Shown in pieces: positions 1-5,089 of a stretch of DNA of 5,089 bases. How positions within the stretch are numbered: the stretch's first letter is position 1; each line of letters opens with the position of its first letter. The notes under the pieces were generated by a model. That model was given only the letters and a program-made list of their open reading frames with translations. It did no database searches and had not been told where the DNA came from. This stretch comes from JACMLD01 sp040004415 (GTDB lineage: Bacteria > Bacteroidota > Bacteroidia > Chitinophagales > Chitinophagaceae), in NCBI GenBank assembly GCA_040004415.1, contig JBDUAY010000423.1, positions 1-5,089 of the forward strand. Direction: 5' to 3'. The translations under genes were made by a program, and so were the position numbers.

Positions 1-2266
1 AAACCCACCAGCCGATGTTAATCTTATAGGCAAAATTTTGCAGCCATTGATTCATAAAATACCAGGCAAGCGGCGCGGCAATTACAAACGACAATACAAT
101 AAGCTGAAAGAAATCTTTTGAAAGAAGCGTTGTAACACTGGTAATGCTTGCGCCCAAAACTTTACGAATGCCAATCTCTTTGGTTCTTTGTTCTGCAGTA
201 AAAGATGCCAGGCCAAATAAACCCAGGCAGGCTACTAAAATAGCCAGTGCTGCAAAATAATCAGATAAACTGCCCACAATCTGTTCGCTTCTATATAACT
301 GGTGATATTGTTCATCTGCAAAACTGTACGTAAACGGGTAAACCGGGTTTAAAACTTTGCATACTTTTTCCAGTTGCGCCAATGCCGGTTTTACTTTATC
401 TTTTTGCATACGCAACACCACATTGCCGCCCCATTCTGGTTTGGTTAAATTGGCAATAAAAGGGCGGATAGTATTGTGCAAAGACTGAAAATGAAAATCT
501 TTTAAAACACCAATGATAGTAACTTTCCGGTTACCCCAGCTTATCTGCTGACCGATGGGATCGCCTTTGAACCCAATTGCTTTTACGGCAGTTTCATTAA
601 TTAAAACAGCACTTGAATCGGTACCAAATTCCTTCGAAAAATCGCGCCCGGCAGCCAATTGTATATCCATCGTTTTTACAAAATCATAACCAACCCCCAA
701 TGGGGTAAACCTAACCGGCGCGTTTGGATCGCTGCCTGGCCAGGAGATACTTTCTGTTCCTGAAGAATTGCTTACCGGGCTTTCTCCCATAATGGTTGAA
801 GATAAAATGCCTGGCAGCTGGTTAATTTGTGCCTGCAGGGTGTTATAACTTTTGGTAAAGTTTCCTTCCAATGGAAAATAGACAAGGTTCTCGCGGTTAT
901 AGCCCAGGTTTTTAGATTGTGTATACGCTACCTGTTTATTGATAACCAGCATCCCAATAATCATAAAAATGGAAAGCATAAATTGAAACACCACCAGCCC
1001 TTTACGAAACCATACAGCGCCAGCATTAAATTTCAATAACCCTTTTAATACACGAATGGGTTGTAACGATGATAAAAAGATAGCAGGGTAGCTGCCGGCA
1101 ATTAAACCGGTAACCGCCAGCAGTGCAGCCATTAATAGCCAGAAAAACAGGTTACTAACGGGCAGGATCATATGCTTATCTGTCAGCCCGTTGAAGAAAG
1201 GCAATACGAGCACTAGCAGCGCAATAGCCAGTGCAGCAGAAAGCGTGGTAATTAATAAAGATTCGCCCATGAATTGTGTGATAAGGCCGGAGCGGCCGGC
1301 ACCCACTACTTTACGGATACCTACTTCTTTTGCCCTTTTAGAGGAGCGTGCTGTTGCCAGGTTCATATAATTGATGCAGGCAATCAGCAAAATAAAAATG
1401 GCTACAAAACTAAACAGGTGAACATATTCTATACGCCCGCCTTCTATATGAGCGTCCTTAAAGTTGCTGTTCAGGTAATATTCATGAAAAGGCTGCATGG
1501 CCAGCTCTGTATGATGGCCACCATTGGGTACCGGTATAAATTTATCCGGAAAATGTTTCAGCTTTGCTGCTACCGCAACCGGGTTAGCATCTGCGCGAAT
1601 CTGAAAAAAAGTAAGTGGATCGGTACTTTCCCAATCGGTGGCCCACTTGTTATCGTCAAGATAAGCATCCCAGTTTTGCAGGCAATCGAATTGCAGGGTG
1701 CTGTTACGCGGAATGTCTTCAAATACGGCGGTGACTGTAAAATCTTTTCGGTTATCGTAACGAATGGTTTTTCCAATGGCAGCCTGCGGGCCACCAAAAA
1801 AGATACCGGCCATTTTGCGCGAGATAGCAAAACTGTTTTTTTCATTCAAAGCCGTTTCCGCATTTCCCTCCAGCAATGGAAAGCTGAACATTTTAAAAAA
1901 ATCTTTACCGGCTGTATTTAAAGACTGTTTATTTACTTTATCGCCCACGGTAAAAGTTTGATTGCTCGACCATGAAAAAGCCGTGCTCATTTCAATTTCC
2001 GGAATAGCTTTTTTTAATTCTGCTGCCAGTGGCCCCTGCGTCCAGATAACGCCCTGTTCCTTACCACTGAAAAACTGTCGTTCATATATTCTGTACAACT
2101 GATTTTTATTGGCGTGAAAAGCATCTACGCTGTATTCATCTTTTATCCAGAGTATAATTAAAAGACTGCTGGCCATGCCCAAAGAAAGACCGGCTATATT
2201 AATAAAAGAGAAGACCTTGCTTTTAGTAACGTTACGCCAGGCTGTTTTTAAATAATTTTTTAGCAT
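1..2266 (-). CDS. MacB/FtsX-family ABC transporter permease (permease A), C-terminus cut by window edge
   Basis: This is the inner-membrane permease subunit of a MacB-like ABC system. Such proteins contain no ATPase and work with a separate MacB/LolD-type ATPase; the substrate cannot be told from sequence. I translated the whole frame: 755 codons without a stop or frameshift. The start at 2266 gives MLKNYLKTAWRN, matching the N-terminus of the next permease. Approximate layout: helix 1 at residues 20-41, first periplasmic MacB-like domain 42-270, helices 2-4 between 273 and 391, helix 5 at 413-435, second periplasmic domain 436-655, helices 6-7 between 658 and 731, with helix 8 beginning at the edge. 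The cytoplasmic loop motifs are RAKEVGIRKVVGA (301-313) and EQRTKEIGIRKVLGAS (682-697). The second periplasmic domain has GRDFSKEFGTDSS (530-542) and VLKDFHFQSLH (577-587). By alignment to permease B about 35 residues are missing. No Shine-Dalgarno is seen. Family assignment is firm, function is not. Confidence -1.
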   Translation of the reverse strand, partial: MLKNYLKTAWRNVTKSKVFSFINIAGLSLGMASSLLIILWIKDEYSVDAFHANKNQLYRIYERQFFSGKEQGVIWTQGPLAAELKKAIPEIEMSTAFSWSSNQTFTVGDKVNKQSLNTAGKDFFKMFSFPLLEGNAETALNEKNSFAISRKMAGIFFGGPQAAIGKTIRYDNRKDFTVTAVFEDIPRNSTLQFDCLQNWDAYLDDNKWATDWESTDPLTFFQIRADANPVAVAAKLKHFPDKFIPVPNGGHHTELAMQPFHEYYLNSNFKDAHIEGGRIEYVHLFSFVAIFILLIACINYMNLATARSSKRAKEVGIRKVVGAGRSGLITQFMGESLLITTLSAALAIALLVLVLPFFNGLTDKHMILPVSNLFFWLLMAALLAVTGLIAGSYPAIFLSSLQPIRVLKGLLKFNAGAVWFRKGLVVFQFMLSIFMIIGMLVINKQVAYTQSKNLGYNRENLVYFPLEGNFTKSYNTLQAQINQLPGILSSTIMGESPVSNSSGTESISWPGSDPNAPVRFTPLGVGYDFVKTMDIQLAAGRDFSKEFGTDSSAVLINETAVKAIGFKGDPIGQQISWGNRKVTIIGVLKDFHFQSLHNTIRPFIANLTKPEWGGNVVLRMQKDKVKPALAQLEKVCKVLNPVYPFTYSFADEQYHQLYRSEQIVGSLSDYFAALAILVACLGLFGLASFTAEQRTKEIGIRKVLGASITSVTTLLSKDFFQLIVLSFVIAAPLAWYFMNQWLQNFAYKINIGWWV

Positions 2267-2271
2267 AGTTA

Positions 2272-2307
2272 AGATGTCTGATTTCTGATGTGATGATACC
2301 TGATTTC
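2272..2307 (-). repeat. Degenerate heptamer array, plus-strand consensus TGATTTC, in the leader of permease A
   Basis: Five 7-bp units are visible at 2272-2278, 2279-2285, 2286-2292, 2294-2300 and 2301-2307, with one extra base at 2293. Two are exactly TGATTTC; the others are AGATGTC, TGATGTG and TGATACC. On the gene strand the consensus is GAAATCA. The array ends only five bases before the ATG, so it occupies the position of the ribosome-binding region. The period is read directly; any function is unknown. Confidence -1.
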
Positions 2308-2349
2308 TTCTTTTCGGTTATGCATTCCTGCTATTAATTGTTCTGAAAG

Positions 2350-2363
2350 TCATTTTTCATTTT
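2350..2363. repeat. Perfect pair of TCATTTT heptamers
   Basis: Two identical adjacent 7-bp units, 2350-2356 and 2357-2363, followed by TTGTCAC, which is a poor match. The stretch is T-rich, so a pair like this could arise by chance; it is listed because its period equals that of the other arrays in the same gap. Confidence -1.
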
Positions 2364-2369
2364 TTGTCA

Positions 2370-2387
2370 CCAGCATTTGTTCGCTGG
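2370..2387. other. Small inverted repeat CCAGC...GCTGG
   Basis: Five-base arms at 2370-2374 and 2383-2387 enclose an eight-base loop. On the gene strand it is followed by GTGACAAAAAATG, which is A-rich and not a U-tract, so it does not qualify as an intrinsic terminator for permease B. It lies four bases from the larger palindrome and might stack with it in RNA. Confidence -1.
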
Positions 2388-2391
2388 GCAT

Positions 2392-2434
2392 CATCGTTGC
2401 CCGCCCGGATGGCCGGTACGGACGGGCAACGATG
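2392..2434 (-). repeat. Long G+C-rich palindrome (16-base arms, 11-base loop) between permeases B and A
   Basis: The left arm CATCGTTGCCCGCCCG (2392-2407) is the reverse complement of the right arm CGGACGGGCAACGATG (2419-2434) except at one position. In RNA made from the permease strand that position is a G-U wobble, so all 16 pairs form; in plus-strand RNA it is a C-A mismatch. The loop is 2408-2418. There is no U-tract on either side in the transcribed direction, so it is not a classical terminator. It could be a dispersed REP-like intergenic element, an mRNA processing or stabilising stem, or a factor-assisted stop. The structure is certain, the role is not. Confidence -1.
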
Positions 2435-2475
2435 CTTAATTCTTATTCTATCGCCTGGCCCAAAAAGATCAGCGT

Positions 2476-2510
2476 TGCTTACTCACCACTATCGACTGAC
2501 GACTCCCGAC
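2476..2510. repeat. Degenerate heptamer array, consensus TnnCGAC, directly after the permease B stop
   Basis: The last three units, at 2490-2496 (TATCGAC), 2497-2503 (TGACGAC) and 2504-2510 (TCCCGAC), fit TnnCGAC exactly. Two more decayed units precede them at 2483-2489 (TCACCAC) and 2476-2482 (TGCTTAC). On the gene strand the consensus is GTCGnnA. The array begins one base after the TAG stop codon at 2512-2514. The consensus differs from that of the array before permease A although the period is the same. Confidence -1.
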
Positions 2511-2511
2511 G

Positions 2512-4908
2512 CTATTCGCTCCTCAATGATTTTACCGGGTTTGCAAGCGCCGCTTTTATTGCCTGGAAACTAACGGTGAGTAGCGTAATAATCATGGTGC
2601 CAGCGCCCGCTGCTACAAACACCCATCCAGAAATGCTGGTATGGTAATCGTATTTCTGCAACCAATTGTGCATAAACCACCACGCAACCGGTGTGGCAAT
2701 ACAACAAGAAATAATCACCAGCAATACAAAATCTTTAGACAACAGTCCCCACAGATTAGTTACGGTTGCACCCAAAACTTTACGTACACCAATTTCTTTG
2801 GTGCGCTGCTCGGCCACAAATGATGCAAGACCGAATAAGCCAAGGCAACTAATAAAAACTGCCAGCACCGAAAAAAAAGTTGATAGCTTGCCAACGCGCT
2901 CTTCAGCAGCAAATTTTGCTGCAAACTCATTGTCTGCAAATTTGTAATCAAAAGGTGCAGAAGGTATCTCTTTCTGAAATACCGCGCCAATCTTTGCAAT
3001 GGATTCACCGGCGCTTTTATTCGGGTTGAGTTTTAATACGAACCAGTTCTCGTTTTCTTTATTTAGTATATAAATCGTTTGCTTTACAGGGTCATAAGGA
3101 GATTGCATCAGCATATCTTTTATAATACCTATTACTTTAAAAGATTTTGCATTGGGCCCATCGCCCCACTTTATCATTTTACCCAATGGGTCTTTAATAC
3201 CCATAAACCTAACGGCCGCTTCATTAATTACAAAGCCCGATGAATCCGTTCCAAATTCTCTTGAGAAATCCCTTCCTTCTTGAAATTGCCAACCCACCGT
3301 TTTTCCGAAATCATGTGTAACCCAAATAGTAGCGAAGTCGCCATCCAGGCCCGGGTCTTTACCTTCCCATGTAAAGCCGCCATTATTAGACCATACAGCT
3401 GTTACCGGGCTGGATGATTGTGCCATTTCCTGTATAGCACCGGTATTTTTTAATTCAGTTCTCAGCAGATCCAGTTTGCCGGAAAAATCGGGCGATTTCA
3501 TTTCTATCTCCATCAATCCAACCCGGCTATAGCCAATGGGCCTGTTTTTTGAATACTGTACCTGGTTGTAAATAATGATGGTTCCTATAATCAGCGCCAG
3601 CGAAATAGTAAACTGTAAAACTACCAGCACTTTGCGCGGTACAGAAGCAAACCTTCCTACCCGAAATGTTCCCTTTAAAACTTTTACCGGGCTAAAAGAA
3701 GACAGGTACAGGGCAGGATAGCTGCCGGCTACAATACCAGTTATTAATGCAAACCCAATACCCATCAGCCAGAACAAAGGATTTGCCCAGGGAATAAACA
3801 TTTTTTTATTAGACACATCATTAAACCAGGGCAACACCAGTGCAACCAATATTACCGACAGCAGAAAAGCAAATATTACCACCAGTAATGATTCGCTGTA
3901 AAATTGTGCTATTAGTTGCGACCTTAATGATCCTACTGCTTTTCTTATTCCTACCTCTTTAGCACGTTTTTCAGAACGGGCGGTGCTTAAGTTCATAAAA
4001 TTGATACAAGCCAACAGCAATACAAAACCACCCACCAGTGCAAACAGCCAGACGTATTCAATTGCCCCACCGGTTTGTACCCCATTTTCCCAATGGGCCC
4101 GTAAATGCCAGTCCTGCATGGCATGTAAATAAATATTCGATTTGTATTTTTTGTCTTCCGCGGGTACTTTATCCAATTTTGAATGGGCGATATTTTTATC
4201 AACAGCGGCAAAGTTGGTATTGTCGGCTATCTGTGCATATAACTGAAAGGAATTATTGCCCCATTTTGTTTTGGAATATTCAATCCATTTTTCAGACGAC
4301 ACGTATAAACTCCAGGGTGCGATAAAATGCAGGTTGGCAAACCGTGTATTATACGGCAAATCTTCATAAACACCGGCTATTTTTACATCCAGCTTATTAT
4401 CAATTTTAAATACTTTATTGATGGGGTCTGCATCTCCTGTAAGTGCTTTTGCGGCAGAAGCAGACAGCAGTACAGCGTTCATGTCTTTTAAACCATCAAT
4501 GTTCCCCTTTATCATTTTTAACGTCAGCATCCTTGGACATTGCGGTTCTGTAAAAAAGCCGCTTTCAGATATTTTTTTATTACCCATGCTCAGAATATGT
4601 TCGCCCTCCCAACTGGTCATGGCCAGGTATTTAAAATTGCTTCCGTAATGGGTTCTTAGCTCATCACCCAGCGGGAACGGAATTGACTGGTCTGAATACG
4701 TTTTTCCGTTAAATGTCTGGTGCTGCATTACCTGGGCAATGTGCTCGTAATTCTTATGGTATTTGTCAAAAGTCAATTCATCATAAATCCATAACCCAAT
4801 CAGCATGGCTACTGCCATACCAACCGCCAATCCTCCAATATTTATAAAGGAAGAAACTTTGTTGCTCCCCAGGTTGCGCCAGGCAATTTTGAAATAATTT
4901 TTAAGCAT
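2512..4908 (-). CDS. MacB/FtsX-family ABC transporter permease (permease B), complete
   Basis: This is a complete 798-residue inner-membrane permease of the duplicated MacB/FtsX type; about 800 residues is usual for this Bacteroidota group, while E. coli MacB itself is an ATPase-permease fusion of about 650. Predicted order: helix 1 at 21-43, first periplasmic MacB-like domain 44-280, helices 2-4 between 282 and 403, helix 5 at 426-448, second periplasmic domain 449-670, helices 6-8 at about 674-698, 726-748 and 760-783. The cytoplasmic loops carry KRAKEVGIRKAVGS (314-327) and EQRTKEIGVRKVLGA (700-714), which in LolCE/MacB relatives contact the ATPase. GRDFSREFGTDSS (545-557) is shared with permease A, but the following motif reads IIKDMLMQSPYDPVK (595-609), not KDFHFQSLH. 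The C-terminus is NPVKSLRSE, then TAG. The start is supported by MLKNYFKIAWRN. There is no Shine-Dalgarno; the leader is A-rich. Substrate and partner ATPase are unknown; peptide, lipid or lipoprotein handling is only a family-level guess. Confidence -1.
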   Translation of the reverse strand: MLKNYFKIAWRNLGSNKVSSFINIGGLAVGMAVAMLIGLWIYDELTFDKYHKNYEHIAQVMQHQTFNGKTYSDQSIPFPLGDELRTHYGSNFKYLAMTSWEGEHILSMGNKKISESGFFTEPQCPRMLTLKMIKGNIDGLKDMNAVLLSASAAKALTGDADPINKVFKIDNKLDVKIAGVYEDLPYNTRFANLHFIAPWSLYVSSEKWIEYSKTKWGNNSFQLYAQIADNTNFAAVDKNIAHSKLDKVPAEDKKYKSNIYLHAMQDWHLRAHWENGVQTGGAIEYVWLFALVGGFVLLLACINFMNLSTARSEKRAKEVGIRKAVGSLRSQLIAQFYSESLLVVIFAFLLSVILVALVLPWFNDVSNKKMFIPWANPLFWLMGIGFALITGIVAGSYPALYLSSFSPVKVLKGTFRVGRFASVPRKVLVVLQFTISLALIIGTIIIYNQVQYSKNRPIGYSRVGLMEIEMKSPDFSGKLDLLRTELKNTGAIQEMAQSSSPVTAVWSNNGGFTWEGKDPGLDGDFATIWVTHDFGKTVGWQFQEGRDFSREFGTDSSGFVINEAAVRFMGIKDPLGKMIKWGDGPNAKSFKVIGIIKDMLMQSPYDPVKQTIYILNKENENWFVLKLNPNKSAGESIAKIGAVFQKEIPSAPFDYKFADNEFAAKFAAEERVGKLSTFFSVLAVFISCLGLFGLASFVAEQRTKEIGVRKVLGATVTNLWGLLSKDFVLLVIISCCIATPVAWWFMHNWLQKYDYHTSISGWVFVAAGAGTMIITLLTVSFQAIKAALANPVKSLRSE

Positions 4909-4924
4909 GAAAACAGTTTTTAAT

Positions 4925-4952
4925 TTTCAGCCTTTGGCATTTAGCCATAGCT
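4925..4952. repeat. Period-7 array with AGC/GGC core upstream of permease B
   Basis: On the plus strand AGC, GGC, AGC and AGC occur at 4929, 4936, 4943 and 4949, giving spacings of 7, 7 and 6 bases. The units run TTTCAGC, CTTTGGC, ATTTAGC and then a shortened one. The array ends 16 bases before the start codon. It is degenerate, and I hold it as probable rather than certain. Confidence -1.
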
Positions 4953-4979
4953 GATAATTTATTTGCACTAGCCGGGTTT

Positions 4980-5007
4980 GATAGCTGAAAGGCAATAACT
5001 AACGGCT
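4980..5007. repeat. Period-7 array with RRCT/GC core downstream of permease C
   Basis: Four exact 7-bp steps at 4980-4986 (GATAGCT), 4987-4993 (GAAAGGC), 4994-5000 (AATAACT) and 5001-5007 (AACGGCT). The core AGCT, AGGC, AACT, GGCT keeps strict spacing. It lies ten bases beyond the permease C stop. It shares the ATAGCT word with the array at 4925-4952; since AGCT is self-complementary, the two could also pair partially as an inverted repeat. Confidence -1.
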
Positions 5008-5017
5008 AACAGGTTTC

Positions 5018-5089
5018 TTATTCAGTTCTTAAAGATTTCACTGGGTTCGCAACCGCTGCCCTGATCGTATGAAAAATAACGGTGAGCAT
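5018..5089 (-). CDS. C-terminal tail of a third MacB/FtsX-family permease (permease C), cut by window edge
   Basis: Only the last 23 codons and the TAA stop (5018-5020) are inside the window. The visible tail ends AAVANPVKSLRTE and matches the end of permease B at 16 of 23 residues, including ANPVKSLR, which is the usual end of this permease family just after the final membrane helix. At DNA level 51 of 72 bases agree with the permease B tail. The methionine at the very edge is internal by this alignment, not a start. It is the upstream member of the tandem set; its length and integrity cannot be judged here. Confidence 0.9.
   Translation of the reverse strand: MLTVIFHTIRAAVANPVKSLRTE

Larger units (their letters stand above)
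2267..2511. other. Structured intergenic gap between permease B stop and permease A start
   Basis: This 245-bp gap separates the TAG stop of permease B from the ATG of permease A. No credible gene lies in it. It holds two main heptamer arrays, a perfect TCATTTT pair, a five-base-pair hairpin and a long palindrome, each listed separately. I saw no Bacteroidota-type promoter (TTTG about 20 bp before TAnnTTTG) and no hairpin followed by a T-run on the gene strand, so both operon co-transcription and independent transcription remain possible. Confidence -1.
4909..5017. other. Intergenic gap between permease C stop and permease B start
   Basis: This 109-bp gap holds no gene. Two heptamer-period arrays fill about half of it and are listed separately. 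The 16 bases before the permease B ATG are A- and T-rich on the gene strand, with no purine-rich Shine-Dalgarno, as expected in Bacteroidota. I could not identify a promoter or terminator. Confidence -1.

Overview
The window carries parts or all of three head-to-tail paralogous genes, all on the minus strand and transcribed from right to left. It opens with the last 23 codons of one gene (5018-5089). A complete 798-residue gene follows (2512-4908). Last is a 755-codon gene (1-2266) whose C-terminus lies beyond the left edge. All three encode MacB/FtsX-type ABC transporter permeases of the long, internally duplicated kind: a membrane helix and periplasmic MacB-like domain, then an FtsX-type membrane domain, with the whole unit repeated once. 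I recognise the family from motifs read in the sequence, such as KEVGIRK and EQRTKEIG, and not from a database search.

The organism is most likely a member of the Bacteroidota, plausibly of the Chitinophagaceae/Sphingobacteriales type. Tandem runs of these roughly 800-residue permeases are characteristic of that phylum. The genes also lack Shine-Dalgarno sequences, the composition is moderate in G+C with A-rich leaders, and the gaps hold degenerate short repeats. The assignment to phylum is an inference from family and style; genus cannot be given.

Layout: 1-2266 is permease A (minus, C-terminus missing). 2267-2511 is a 245-bp gap with a heptamer array next to the start of permease A, a small T-rich heptamer pair, a small hairpin, a 16-bp-arm palindrome and a second heptamer array right after the stop of permease B. 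2512-4908 is permease B (complete). 4909-5017 is a 109-bp gap with two more heptamer arrays. 5018-5089 is the tail of permease C. No ATPase, membrane fusion protein, outer-membrane channel, regulator, RNA gene, insertion sequence or CRISPR array is visible.

The genes themselves are of a known family with poorly known substrates. The less explained signal is between them: every gap contains degenerate repeats with a period of 7 bp, each with its own consensus and each close to a start or stop codon, and one gap also carries a strong palindrome. Whether the three genes form one operon is uncertain because the gaps are long and structured, but no convincing terminator or promoter was seen.
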